Shown: positions 44,001 to 52,925 of the stretch, piece by piece
Position numbering within the stretch: the stretch's first letter is position 1
Layout: each line of letters opens with the position of its first letter
Assembly (NCBI GenBank): GCA_038227045.1
Contig: JBBRQD010000008.1
Span: 31,746 to 95,745 of the forward strand
Source of the DNA: JANXLS01 sp038227045
Lineage (GTDB): Bacteria > Planctomycetota > SZUA-567 > H5-PLA8
DNA length: 64,000 nucleotides
Direction of reading: 5' to 3'
Translations under genes and position numbers: made by a program
The notes under the pieces: model-generated
Database searches by the model: none
Seen by the model: the letters and a program-made list of their open reading frames with translations, nothing else
What the model was told of the DNA's origin: nothing

Positions 44001-44310
44001 GACGGCGCTGTGCAGCGGCATCGCGCTTGTGCCGCTGGCGCTGAGCGCCGGCGAACCGGGGCGCGAAATTCTGTACCCGGTCGCGACGGTCATTTTGGGC
44101 GGATTGATTTCAAGCACGTTGCTCGACTTTCTGGTGACTCCGGGCGTGTTCTGGACTTTCGGGCGGCGCGCTGCCGAACGACTGGCCCACGCGCCGCATC
44201 GACCCGATAAGGCGGCCGGGGAGATGGCGGAGGAGTTCGCCGAAATGCAGGTGCCGCAACACACAACCGGGCCTCGCGGCCTGGCATTGGAAGGAGTGTC
44301 TCATGTTTGA
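41077..44310 (+). CDS. Heavy-metal efflux RND pump (CusA/CzcA family)
   Basis: 1077 residues with the usual twelve membrane segments and two periplasmic loops. The N-terminus (RHRLPVLACALLVSGYGIYT) and the PIDVLPDVNRPTVTILTEA motif are typical of the heavy-metal branch. TM4 reads LAVAIGALVDDAIVDVENVF; the proton-relay Asp pair and Glu are present, and the AIG(A/G)xVD form is closer to CusA than to the DFGxxVDG form of CzcA. Exports a metal cation by proton antiport together with the two preceding genes; which metal cannot be decided here. Confidence 0.92.
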   Translation: MLNSIIAFALRHRLPVLACALLVSGYGIYTALRMPIDVLPDVNRPTVTILTEAGSLTPQNIERFVTIPLEQTLNGLPGVTQVRSDSGLGLSKIDVQFEWGTDLYRNRQIVQEKLQSVRAKLPAGVEMNMAPVTSLIGQIQFVGIQSKSGGTNVNDLRALTDLNIRPRLLSIPGVAAITIAGGAPKQLQVTLDPVKMAAFDVTTDDVAQAIKAANANASGGVLNLGAKGPMIAVSGGVESARQIASSAIRSEGPRPVRIEDVARVEFGTASIRVGDAGINAKPGVILYILKQPGVDTVKLTERINRELADIQSTAPEDVLLINDIFQQAEFIHRAVNNVLEAVRDGAILVVIVLFLFLFNLRSTLITLTAIPLSVAVTAIVFSAFGLTINTMTLGGLAVAIGALVDDAIVDVENVFRRLRHNAMQPHPDHPRLVIFRASSEVRNPILIGTLLVVAVYLPLFFLSGLEGKLFTPVGIAYIISTLASLVVSLTVTPVLCYYFAKTKKIGAHSDTMLVRFLKKVAGRVIGFSMAFPMQIFGLLIALVLVAGLFLYKRSSEFLPAFNEGVAQVNISLPPDTSLEFSNSYGMRLEKMLTQVEGVRHVGRRTGRAEGDQHADGGVEATETIVTFDPKAKRSREAILAEIRAKLAEEFPGVASEVEQPLSHLLSHMLSGVDAQVAIKIYGPDLELLNRTSTEIREVLKPIKGVVDLAMEQQTVIDQVEIVPDRERLARVGLKVGDVTDIIDLVSGGEELSRMIVGQTSFPIVLRIDEKRRRDLNDLSRLQIRSPDGKRAALGDVADIRISKTPNSITREDASRLMVVKHNIANRALSEVVADVEKALEPIRAKLAKQNGYSIRVSGQFEAQAEATRLISILSFVSLAAMFLILYVHFGSFNLSAQVLLSIPMAFVGAVAWIVASKQDMSVATLVGLISLGGIAARNSILLIDHYIHLMREEKEPFSREMIVRAGQERMAPVLMTALCSGIALVPLALSAGEPGREILYPVATVILGGLISSTLLDFLVTPGVFWTFGRRAAERLAHAPHRPDKAAGEMAEEFAEMQVPQHTTGPRGLALEGVSHV

Positions 44311-44716
44311 TTTCATGCGCGTATCTATCCTAGCGGTGTTTGCGTTGACCTTGAGTTTCAGTATCCAGGCCGAGGATAAAAAGCCTGAAGATCACAAGCC
44401 GGTGCATGGCGGCACGATTCTCGAAGTCGGCGAAGAAGCCGCGCACATCGAATTCGTACACGATGAAAAGGCGGGCAAGATCACGCTGTACATTATGGGC
44501 GGCGACGCGAAAACGGCTCTGAATTTGAAAGAAGCGCCGAAGCTGAATTTGAAGACGAAGGCCGGCAACAAGCAACTTGAAACAAAGGGCGCGGATGCGA
44601 CATGGACGGCGACAGACGAGGCGTTGAAAGACGAACCGAGCGGCCGCATCGCGCTGACTCTGCCGGACGGAAAAAAGTACAATGTCGCGATCGAGGACAA
44701 ACACGATCATAAGTAA
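44303..44716 (+). CDS. Small periplasmic protein of the efflux operon
   Basis: 137 residues with AAGGAG 6 nt upstream; the start overlaps the RND stop. A signal peptide ending near IQA is followed by DKKPEDHKPVHGGTILEVGE. The mature protein alternates beta strands with Lys-rich loops and ends EDKHDHK. Similar proteins beginning with HGGxxxxxG are found beside CusA-type pumps and are thought to bind or sense metal. Role inferred from position. Confidence 0.65.
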   Translation: MFDFMRVSILAVFALTLSFSIQAEDKKPEDHKPVHGGTILEVGEEAAHIEFVHDEKAGKITLYIMGGDAKTALNLKEAPKLNLKTKAGNKQLETKGADATWTATDEALKDEPSGRIALTLPDGKKYNVAIEDKHDHK

Positions 44717-44749
44717 AGTTCAAAGTTGATGGCGGACGCGCATTTCGTT

Positions 44750-44901
44750 TCCCCTCTCCCCCCGGGAGAGGGCCGACGAGCAGCCGTATCGCTCGCGGGG
44801 TGAGGGAGGACACTGATTAATCGACACGGGTTGAAAAATCAACGACCACCCTCACTCCGGACTACGCTTGCGCTTCGTCTCGACCCTCTCCCGGGGGAAG
44901 A
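44750..44901. repeat. Palindromic repeat of the CCCTCTCCCC type, copy 3
   Basis: CCCCTCTCCCCCCGGGAGAGGG followed by CGACGAGCAGCC and GGGGTGAGGGAGG; inverted counterparts CACCCTCACTCC and CGACCCTCTCCCGGGGG lie at 44847-44900. It fills most of the gap between the efflux operon and the sensor kinase; no gene seen. Confidence 0.7.
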
Positions 44902-45012
44902 CGGCGATAGCTTATGCACTCGACGATGAGTCGATTTTACATTGGATGATTTCTCCGGGGCCGTAGACTTGGAGTCTTTGATCCTTTGGATCTGCGACCC
45001 CGGATTTTCTTT

Positions 45013-46431
45013 ATGCTCCCCGGCGCTCGATTTTTTCACAGCCTGGCGTGGCGTCTGACCGCCTGGTATGCGCTGTCGTCCTTTGCGACAATCCTGCTGA
45101 TCGCATTGATCTCGTACTACGCCTTGTTGATTTCGTTTTCGCACGAGACCGACGGGTATTTGCGCGACACTGCATCGCAGCTTCAGGACATCGTCAAGCA
45201 GCGGAGTTTGAAGTTCGAAGTCGAAGAGGAACTGCCTTCGCGTTCGTACATGCGCACCTACGCGCGAGTCCTGGACGACGAGTCTCGTGTGATGACACAG
45301 ACGGGGGACATGCAGAAATTTCTTCCGCAGACGGCTTTTCCCAAGCCGGTTGGATTCAGCGATAGCCTCGAGGGCGTGGACTATTTCTCCGAAAGCCGCG
45401 GCAGGGTGTTTCGCGTCGTGTCGATTCAAATCAATACGCCGCGCAAATGGGTTCTTCAACTGGCTTGCGACCGCCGGCGCGAAACGGGAATTCTCAAACG
45501 CTACAAGGTGGCCGTGACCATCGTGCTTTCGATCTCGTTCCTATTGTGCGCGCTGGGCGGTTACCTGATTGCGCGGCGCGGCATTCGGCCGGTGTCGGCC
45601 ATTGCCGACGCGACGAGACAAATTGGGCACGGGACGCTGCACGAGCGCGTCAAAGCTGACGGCCTGCCCGAAGAATTGCGGCAGCTTGCGTGCTCCTTCA
45701 ACGCCATGCTGGACCGCTTGGAAGAGTCGTTTGCGCGCATCTCCCAATTTTCAGAGGACATCGCCCACGAATTGCGCACGCCGGTGAACAACCTGCGCGG
45801 CGGCATGGAAGTGGTGCTCGGCAAGCCGCGTTCCCCGGACGATTACCGCGACGCGATCGGCTCTGCACTGGAGGAATGCGAACGCCTCGCGCGCCTGGTG
45901 GACCGCCTGCTGTTCATCGCCCGCTCGGAAAATTCGGAAGGGAAAATCGAGCGCGATCCGGTCGAACTGCGCGAGGAGTTGCTGAAGACGCAGGAGTTTT
46001 ACGAGGTCAACGCGGAGGAATCCGGCGTGTCGATCACCGTCGAGGCGCCCGCGTCGCTGCGCATTTCCGCCAACCGCGATCTGCTGCGTTCGCTGATCGG
46101 CAACCTCGTGTCGAACGCGATCGCGCACACGCCCGCGGGTGGTCAGATCCTGTTGACCGCGGCCGAATCCGGACAGGGCGCAATCGTCACGGTCAAGGAC
46201 ACCGGCAAGGGCATTCCGCCAGAACACCTGCCGCACATCTTCGACCGCTTTTATCGCGTGGATCGGTCGCGTACGAAAACATCCGGCGGCGTGGGATTGG
46301 GGCTGGCCATCGTCCATACGATCGCGAAACTTCATGGCGCCAAGCTCGATATCCGCAGCGAATTGGGAAAAGGAACCGAAATCTCGGTGACATTCTCCGC
46401 GCGAGACTTGAGCGTGGAGCCCACCGCCTAA
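45013..46431 (+). CDS. Heavy-metal-type sensor histidine kinase (CusS-like)
   Basis: About 472 residues from the ATG at 45013 (a TTG at 44986 is possible). Two membrane helices (SSFATILLIALISYYALLIS and AVTIVLSISFLLCALGGYLI) flank a ~130-residue periplasmic sensor, followed by HAMP (RRGIRPVSAIADATRQIGHG), HisKA with phosphoacceptor His in SEDIAHELRTPVNNL, and an ATPase domain (NLVSNAIAHTPAGG, DTGKGIPPEHLPHIF, GVGLGLAIVHTIAKLHG). The layout matches CusS/CzcS-type kinases and its position after the efflux operon supports metal sensing. No response regulator gene is adjacent. Confidence 0.92.
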   Translation: MLPGARFFHSLAWRLTAWYALSSFATILLIALISYYALLISFSHETDGYLRDTASQLQDIVKQRSLKFEVEEELPSRSYMRTYARVLDDESRVMTQTGDMQKFLPQTAFPKPVGFSDSLEGVDYFSESRGRVFRVVSIQINTPRKWVLQLACDRRRETGILKRYKVAVTIVLSISFLLCALGGYLIARRGIRPVSAIADATRQIGHGTLHERVKADGLPEELRQLACSFNAMLDRLEESFARISQFSEDIAHELRTPVNNLRGGMEVVLGKPRSPDDYRDAIGSALEECERLARLVDRLLFIARSENSEGKIERDPVELREELLKTQEFYEVNAEESGVSITVEAPASLRISANRDLLRSLIGNLVSNAIAHTPAGGQILLTAAESGQGAIVTVKDTGKGIPPEHLPHIFDRFYRVDRSRTKTSGGVGLGLAIVHTIAKLHGAKLDIRSELGKGTEISVTFSARDLSVEPTA

Positions 46432-46440
46432 TGCGGTAGT

Positions 46441-46466
46441 TTTGTGGTGCAGACTTCCAGCCTGCG
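46441..46466. repeat. TTGTGGTGCAG...CCAGCCTGC repeat, half copy
   Basis: TTTGTGGTGCAGACTTCCAG then CCTGCG. The same sequence with one difference begins the full palindrome at 52926-52986. Located between two convergent kinase genes. Confidence 0.55.
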
Positions 46467-46503
46467 CACAATGTAGAAATCGGCATCGCACTCAAATCGC
46501 TTC

Positions 46504-49248
46504 TTACCGCATCACCTCGATAATCTTTTCAATCAGTTCATTTTTCATGAACGGCTTATGCAGGAAACCCAGCACTCCTTCGTCCAGCACCGCCTGGATT
46601 TCGTTGTTCAGGCTGAATCCCGTCGAGAGCATTGCCCGTATGTCGGGATTGATCTTCTTCATCGCGCGAAATGCGTCCGGGCCGTCCATTTCGGGCATGA
46701 TCATATCCAGAATCACCACGTCGATCTGCTTCCAAAGCTGTTCATACATTTCGACCCCGTGACGCCCGTTCTTGGCTTCCAAACATTTGATGCCAAGAAC
46801 GCCAAGCATGTCGGAAAACAGGGTGCGCAGTATTTCCTCATCTTCGACCAATAACACGCAGAGATTCTTCACTGCGTTCAATTTCCCGGAAGAGATATCT
46901 TTTTGCGCCATCAGCTTCGCGGACTGTGTTTGCTCCGCCAGGGGCAGGTACAGTTTAAACGTCGTGCCCCGTCCGATCTCACTGTGAACATCCAGCGTTC
47001 CTTTGTGATTTTTGATTGTGCCGTACACGGATGCCAGCCCCAGGCCTGTGCCCTTTCCCAATGGCTTTGTGGTGAAAAAAGGTTCGAAGAGGTGCTTTTT
47101 TACTTCATCGCTCATGCCAGAACCCGTGTCGCTTACGCTGATCTTGATGTATCGGCCCGCTTGTATGCCACCGCCATGGCTGGCTATGAATTCGTCCTCA
47201 ATGTTGAGGATTTCAGTCTCGAAGATCAGGGAACCTCCAGTCGCCATGGCGTCGCGCGCGTTCACGCTCAGATTGAGAAACGCATGCTGAAGCTGCGAGG
47301 GGTCACCAAGAACGACATCTGTACATGCGTCAAAAGTCTTCTTAATTTCGATCCGTTTGTCGATGGTGCGCTCAAGCATTTCAATCGTTTCGTCGATGAG
47401 CGAATGAACGTGGACGAGAAGGGATTGGTTTTGTCCTTTGCGTGCGAACGCCAGCAGATTGCGCGTCAAATCGGAGGAGCGTTGTACTGCCTTGCAGATA
47501 TTTTCAATGTATTTTTTCGGTTTGGGCAATTCGACCTGGGATTCCAACATGTTGGCGTAACCCAATATGACGCTCAACTGGTTGTTGAAATCGTGCGCGA
47601 CTCCACCCGCGAGTTGTCCAAGGGCGTCCATTTTTTGGCTCTGACGCAACCGCTCTTCCACTTTGCTCAACACGGCTTCCGTCTGCTTGCGCTCTGTGAT
47701 ATCTATCGCGGTTCCGCGCATACGTAAGGGCTGGCCCTCGGCACTATACTCGCAATTGCCTCTGCCAGTTATCCAGTGGATGCTGTTGTCGGGCCAGACA
47801 ACGCGGAACTCATGCCAAAAGCGCTCGCGTTGTGCGATGCAGCGCGTGATCACCGAATGGGTGCCCGGTTTGTCCTCGGGATGAATGCGTTCGAAGAAGG
47901 CTTCGTACGTACCGCCGGATTCACCGGGCGCGTAACCCCACAGTTCCTCATGCCGGTGCGACCATGTTATGCGATTGCTGAGAATATCCCATTCGAATGT
48001 GCCCATCTGAGCCGAGTCCAGCGCCAGCCGCAGGCGCTCCTCATTTTCGAAAAGGATCTTATCCAGCTGTTTGCGCTCGCTGATGTCGCGCGTAACATTG
48101 GCGAAGCCGCTCAAGCCCCCGGCGTGATCGAACAGGGCCGTGATGACCACGTTGGCCATGAACAGCGAACCGTCCTTGCGCACCCGCCAACCTTCTTCTT
48201 TGTAACGTCCATCGGAGGTGGCTTTCTGTAATTCCTGTTCCGGCTTGCCGCGTTCGACGCCCTCCTTCGGATAGAACCGCGAGAAGTGCTTCCCAATGAT
48301 TTCGTCCGCTTGATAGCCATGGATGCGTTCAGCCCCCGCGTTCCAACTGACGACATGGCCAGTGGTGTCCAGCATGAAAATGGCATAGTCCGTCACGCCC
48401 TCGACCATCATTCGGAAGCGCTCGTCGCACGCCCTCAACTCTGCCTCCGCCCGCTTGCGCTCTGTGACGTCCTGAAAACAATTAATTGCGCCGGTGATTT
48501 CTCCCTGTTCATTCCTCAGCGGATCGATAGTGGCGATCACCGAAATCAACGTGCCGTCAGGCCGCTCGATAAGATATTCCGAATTGAACACCGCTACCGT
48601 TTTTCCAGTCACCACTTCCGCCATCGGGCTGTGATCGTGGTGCATGAATGTGCCGTTCGAATGATACAGTCGATAGGATCCGCAATACTGCTCAGTGGGA
48701 TTCCCAGCCGTCGGGGTCCGTCCCCACAATTCCACCGCGCGCTGGTTGAATTCTTGAATGGTTCCCGAAATGTCGCAGGTATAGATCGCGACCGGTCCCA
48801 ATTCGAACAAGAGGCGGAAGCGTTTCTCGCTTTGGCGCAACGCGGCCTGCGTTTCGTGCAGTCGGCGATAGCGGTTCAGGCGCGTAATGGAGCGCACACG
48901 CGCACGCATTTCGGTGGCGTTGAAGGGCTTCGTGATAAAGTCGTCGGCGCCCGCCTCGATGCCGGCGAGCCGCGACTCCTGATCGTCAAGCGCGGTGACC
49001 ATGATTACGGGAACCTCGGCGAGGCGCGCATCGGAGCGAAGCTGGCGGCAGACTTCATAGCCGCTCATTCCTGGCATCATCACATCGAGCAGCACGAGAT
49101 CGGGCGGGGTCTCCTTCGCCAGGCGCAGCGCGCTCATGCCATCGGCAGCCTCGATGAACCGATGGCCCTGCGAGTCGAGAAGTTCGCGAAGCGTTTCCCT
49201 GTTCGCATCGTTATCGTCAACAATGAGGATCGTAGCTGGGGGGCTCAC
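46504..49248 (-). CDS. Hybrid histidine kinase (REC-PAS3-HisKA-HATPase-REC)
   Basis: 914 residues from a GTG (GAGGT about 8 nt upstream). Order: receiver with Asp55 in DLVLLDVMMPGMSG, three PAS/PAC units (~140-525, e.g. GVTDYAIFMLDTTGHVVSWN), HisKA with the phosphoacceptor in LAGGVAHDFNNQLSVILGYA (near 555), ATPase (VNARDAMATGG, DTGSGMSDEVKKHLFEPF, GTGLGLASVYGTIKNH), and a C-terminal receiver (VVILDMIMPEMDGPDAFRAM). No membrane segments, so it is a cytoplasmic sensor. It lies downstream of the other hybrid kinase on the same strand and may form a unit with it. The signal is unknown. Confidence 0.93.
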   Translation of the reverse strand: MSPPATILIVDDNDANRETLRELLDSQGHRFIEAADGMSALRLAKETPPDLVLLDVMMPGMSGYEVCRQLRSDARLAEVPVIMVTALDDQESRLAGIEAGADDFITKPFNATEMRARVRSITRLNRYRRLHETQAALRQSEKRFRLLFELGPVAIYTCDISGTIQEFNQRAVELWGRTPTAGNPTEQYCGSYRLYHSNGTFMHHDHSPMAEVVTGKTVAVFNSEYLIERPDGTLISVIATIDPLRNEQGEITGAINCFQDVTERKRAEAELRACDERFRMMVEGVTDYAIFMLDTTGHVVSWNAGAERIHGYQADEIIGKHFSRFYPKEGVERGKPEQELQKATSDGRYKEEGWRVRKDGSLFMANVVITALFDHAGGLSGFANVTRDISERKQLDKILFENEERLRLALDSAQMGTFEWDILSNRITWSHRHEELWGYAPGESGGTYEAFFERIHPEDKPGTHSVITRCIAQRERFWHEFRVVWPDNSIHWITGRGNCEYSAEGQPLRMRGTAIDITERKQTEAVLSKVEERLRQSQKMDALGQLAGGVAHDFNNQLSVILGYANMLESQVELPKPKKYIENICKAVQRSSDLTRNLLAFARKGQNQSLLVHVHSLIDETIEMLERTIDKRIEIKKTFDACTDVVLGDPSQLQHAFLNLSVNARDAMATGGSLIFETEILNIEDEFIASHGGGIQAGRYIKISVSDTGSGMSDEVKKHLFEPFFTTKPLGKGTGLGLASVYGTIKNHKGTLDVHSEIGRGTTFKLYLPLAEQTQSAKLMAQKDISSGKLNAVKNLCVLLVEDEEILRTLFSDMLGVLGIKCLEAKNGRHGVEMYEQLWKQIDVVILDMIMPEMDGPDAFRAMKKINPDIRAMLSTGFSLNNEIQAVLDEGVLGFLHKPFMKNELIEKIIEVMR

Positions 49249-49311
49249 AATATGTTACCTCAAAAGTAAATGGATTAGTACGGACTACTATCTGTGCTTT
49301 GGATTTGCGCT

Positions 49312-52300
49312 TCAAATTTCCGCGCAGGCCTTGTTTTTTGACACCAATTCTTTCACCATCGCCGCAAGTTCCTTTAGTTTCACTGGCTTGGTCATATACT
49401 GCGTCGCACCCGCCTCAATGCAGCGCTCGCGATCGCCCGGCATCGCAAGCGCGGTAAGCGCCACAATGGGTATGTTTTTTGTCGCGGCGTCCGCGCGGAT
49501 TTCCCGCATGGCCGTCAATCCGTCCATCACCGGCATTTGGATGTCCATGAGAATCACCAAGGGGTGCAACTCGCGCGCAAGTTTCACCCCTTCGACCCCA
49601 TTCCTCCCGTAGTGCATCGCATTGCCCTTGTCCTCGAGGTAACCACCGATGGTCTGAACGTTCGCCTCGTTGTCCTCGACAAGCAGGACGATTGGACCGG
49701 CTTGCGGACGCGTCTCTGTTTGGGAAGGCTTGGGCGGAAGCGGCCTCAATGGATCACGCTGGAGGAACGTGGCGAGCTGTGCGCGCGTGATCGGTTTCGT
49801 CAAATGTGCCGCCGCTCCAAGCGCGCGGGATCTTCCCGGCTCGTCCACCACGGAGATCACCGCGACCGGAATGTCCCGCGTGCCGGGATGTTCCTTAAGC
49901 CGCACAAGTACCACCCAGCCGCTGTCGCCGGGCAACTGGATATCCAGCAATATGACATCGGGCCGCTCGCGCAAGACGGTCTCCACGCACTCATCGCCGC
50001 GCACGTTCAGCACGCTTTCGAGGCCCAACTCCGTGAGATAGTTGACAAGTATCGCGCCCGACGTGGGGTCGTCCTCAATGACCAGCGCCCGGCGGCAATG
50101 TCGGCGATCCGAATCGTCATCTTGCTCCGATTCACGTGACAAAACCGGCGCGGCAATTTGCGGCAGTGTCACAATGAAACGGCTGCCCTGGCCCGGCGCA
50201 CTTTCAAGTGCCACACCGCCGCCGTGCAACTCCACCAGTTTCGCCACCAAGGCCAGGCCCAAACCGGTTCCTTCCTGGGCACGGGTGAGACCTGAATCGA
50301 TCTGCGTGAACGCGCGGAACAGCTTTCGCTCATTCTCCGGCGCGATGCCGATGCCCGTGTCCCACACCGTAAACCGCACCACGTCCTCGCCCTCCGGCGC
50401 GGTCACCGTCAACCCAATGCGCCCTCCCGCCGGCGTGAATTTCACCGCGTTGGTAAGCAGATTGACGAGAATTTGTTTGAGGCGCTTTGGGTCGGCCGTG
50501 AATTTCAACCCACGCCCGTCATTCTCGAATGCCACGTTAATGTTTTTTTGCATCGCTTGCGTCCGCACAAACAGCAGGCAGCTCTCGCAGAACTCCAGCA
50601 AGTTCACCGTGTCTAGGTGCAACTGCACATTGCCGGACTCTATTTTGGAGAGATCGAGGATGTCGTTGATAAGCGTGAGCAGATGCCCGCCGCTCGTCGA
50701 GATGGTGCTGATCGATTTGACTTGGCGCGGAGTGAGCGAACCGGAGACCTGTTCGAGGAGCGCCTCACTCAACCCCAGAATTGCATTGAGCGGCGTGCGA
50801 AGCTCGTGGCTCATGTTCGCGAGGAACTCGTCCTTGAGCCGCCCGGACTTGTCGAGTTCGGCGTTGACGCGAGCCAATCCATCGTGCGCCATCCGCAATG
50901 CGACTTCAGCCGCTTTTTTATCCGTCACATCGCGCGCGGCGGCGAATACGCCCTGCAACTTCCGATCCCGGTCGTAGAACGTGGTCGCGTTGTAGGACAC
51001 AAGAGTCTCTTTGCCGTCTCTGGCCCGCGCGGTGAGTTCATAGTCGGTGACCTTCCGTTCGCTCAACACCCGCTTGATGCCCGCTTCGGCACGGGCCGAA
51101 TCGGTAAAATAGTTCTTGAACGGTGCGCCAATCAGCTCGTCGCGCGTGCAACCCGTGAGCGCTTCCATTTGATTGTTGACGTCGGTGATGACGCCGCGCG
51201 GATCGGTGGTCATCAACGCATCGATATTGGATTCGATGAGCGAACGCGTGTAGAACTGCTGGTCACGCAGCCGCTGATCGAGCTTCTTCTGCTCCTCCTC
51301 GACTTCCTTGCGCGCTGTATTGTCCGTGCCGATCAGCAGGTAACCGATGATTCCGCCCTCAGCATCGCGCAGCGCCGTGACCGACACCACCGCCGGGAAG
51401 CGGCTGCCGTCTTTGCGGAAATAGGTCAGCTCGTAGATGTCTTCAATCCCGCGCGAGGCCTTGAAGACCAGGGCGTCAAAGCCCGGAGCTATCTCAATCC
51501 CCAATTCGGCGCTTAGCGTCTTGGCGCGTGCGATCAATTCCTGCGGATCTGAAATCTCGGCTGGCGTGATCTTGTTCATCACATCGGCGGCCGCGTAACC
51601 CAGCATGCGTTCCGCGCCGACGTTGAATATCTGGATGACGCCCTTTGCGTCCGTAGCGATACTCGAGAAGTTGGCACTGTTGAAGATGGCCCGCTGGAGC
51701 GCTCCCGCCTTTAGCAGCGTCTCTTCCGCAAGCTTGCGCTCTGTAATATCGCGGGCGGCTCCAAACATCATCCGATCCCTGACGACAGGTGTGACGCTCC
51801 ATAAAAAGCATCTGTAAGTGCCGTCCTTGCACACGTACCGGTTCTCAAAGTCGAGCAATGACTTGCCAGCGTATATCGTCTCTGTTGCAGACAGCGACAT
51901 TGCCCTGTCATCGGGGTGAACAAACTCGATAAACGGCTTGGCAAGAAGCTCCGACTTCGTATAGCCGAGCGTTTTTTCCCACGCAGGGTTCAAATCTTTG
52001 AAACAGCCGTCAAAGCCGATAATGCAGAGCATGTCCTTCGAAAGCGCAAAAAATCGATTGCGATCTTCTTCCGCCTGCTTGCGCGCAGTGTTATCGGTGC
52101 CGATCAGCAGATAGCCGATGATTGCGTTGTTGGTATCGCGCAGCGCCGTGACGGAGACCACCGCCGGAAAGCGGCTTCCGTCCTTGCGAATATAGGTCAG
52201 CTCGTAGATGTCCTCGATCCCTCGCGACGCCTTAAAGACCAGGGCCTCAAAGCCCGGTGTAATCGGGGTGGCCAGCTCCATACTCAACGTTTTGGCGCGC

Positions 52301-52617
52301 TCGACCAATTCGTTTGGATCGGAGATCTCGGCGGGAGTGATCTTATTGAGCACATCCGCAGCCAAGTAGCCGAGCATGCGCTCAGCGCCGACGTTAAAGA
52401 TTTGGATAACACCTTTCTCGTCGGTTGCGATGCTGGAAAAGTTCGCGCTGTTGAGGATCGCATTCTGCAAGGCACCCGCCTTGAATACCATATCGTGGCG
52501 GCGTTCAGTGTTGAGATCCAACGTGCTCAAAGCCAAGTCATCGGCCATTCCCATGATGACAGTGGGGCTTTCAGTGTAATCTTCCATTGGCGGTGGCTCT
52601 CTCGTAGGAGGTGACAT
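49312..52617 (-). CDS. Hybrid histidine kinase with duplicated PAS domains (PASn-HisKA-HATPase-REC-REC)
   Basis: About 1100 residues from the ATG at 52617; the ribosome binding site is weak, and a GTG at 52737 is possible. It has four PAS regions; the first and third are nearly identical (each has NSANFSSIATD, GVIQIFNVGAERMLGY and SRGIEDIYELTY). HisKA is at FLANMSHELRTPLNAILGLS, the ATPase at DTGIGIAPENERKLFRAFTQ and GTGLGLALVAKLVELHGGG. Two receivers end the protein (VILLDIQLPGDSG; VILMDIQMPVMDG). Cytoplasmic. The domain order suggests phosphorelay among its own receivers. Confidence 0.92.
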   Translation of the reverse strand: MSPPTREPPPMEDYTESPTVIMGMADDLALSTLDLNTERRHDMVFKAGALQNAILNSANFSSIATDEKGVIQIFNVGAERMLGYLAADVLNKITPAEISDPNELVERAKTLSMELATPITPGFEALVFKASRGIEDIYELTYIRKDGSRFPAVVSVTALRDTNNAIIGYLLIGTDNTARKQAEEDRNRFFALSKDMLCIIGFDGCFKDLNPAWEKTLGYTKSELLAKPFIEFVHPDDRAMSLSATETIYAGKSLLDFENRYVCKDGTYRCFLWSVTPVVRDRMMFGAARDITERKLAEETLLKAGALQRAIFNSANFSSIATDAKGVIQIFNVGAERMLGYAAADVMNKITPAEISDPQELIARAKTLSAELGIEIAPGFDALVFKASRGIEDIYELTYFRKDGSRFPAVVSVTALRDAEGGIIGYLLIGTDNTARKEVEEEQKKLDQRLRDQQFYTRSLIESNIDALMTTDPRGVITDVNNQMEALTGCTRDELIGAPFKNYFTDSARAEAGIKRVLSERKVTDYELTARARDGKETLVSYNATTFYDRDRKLQGVFAAARDVTDKKAAEVALRMAHDGLARVNAELDKSGRLKDEFLANMSHELRTPLNAILGLSEALLEQVSGSLTPRQVKSISTISTSGGHLLTLINDILDLSKIESGNVQLHLDTVNLLEFCESCLLFVRTQAMQKNINVAFENDGRGLKFTADPKRLKQILVNLLTNAVKFTPAGGRIGLTVTAPEGEDVVRFTVWDTGIGIAPENERKLFRAFTQIDSGLTRAQEGTGLGLALVAKLVELHGGGVALESAPGQGSRFIVTLPQIAAPVLSRESEQDDDSDRRHCRRALVIEDDPTSGAILVNYLTELGLESVLNVRGDECVETVLRERPDVILLDIQLPGDSGWVVLVRLKEHPGTRDIPVAVISVVDEPGRSRALGAAAHLTKPITRAQLATFLQRDPLRPLPPKPSQTETRPQAGPIVLLVEDNEANVQTIGGYLEDKGNAMHYGRNGVEGVKLARELHPLVILMDIQMPVMDGLTAMREIRADAATKNIPIVALTALAMPGDRERCIEAGATQYMTKPVKLKELAAMVKELVSKNKACAEI

Positions 52618-52925
52618 TTTCGAATCTTGGACGCATCGGCACGGCACAACACCAGTTGCGGACAATGCCTGTTTCACGGCATTCCCGCTTTCATTTCTAA
52701 TAAAAAGAATTGCGATGTCGGAGTCTGGAAGCTGCACCTAGTGCGTTAAATTGAGAATTCAATACAAGCGACGCGTGTTAATATTTTGTGGCCTAGCTCA
52801 GGCGCTACAGCCTTGTATACCCTGGAGTTTGAAGTTTGTGCATGGGGAAATACCCTTATTTCTGGCGCATAAGTTTTCGTGAGAATTCGCTGCCCATGAT
52901 TGACATTGCGTGCTCGCAAGGACTG

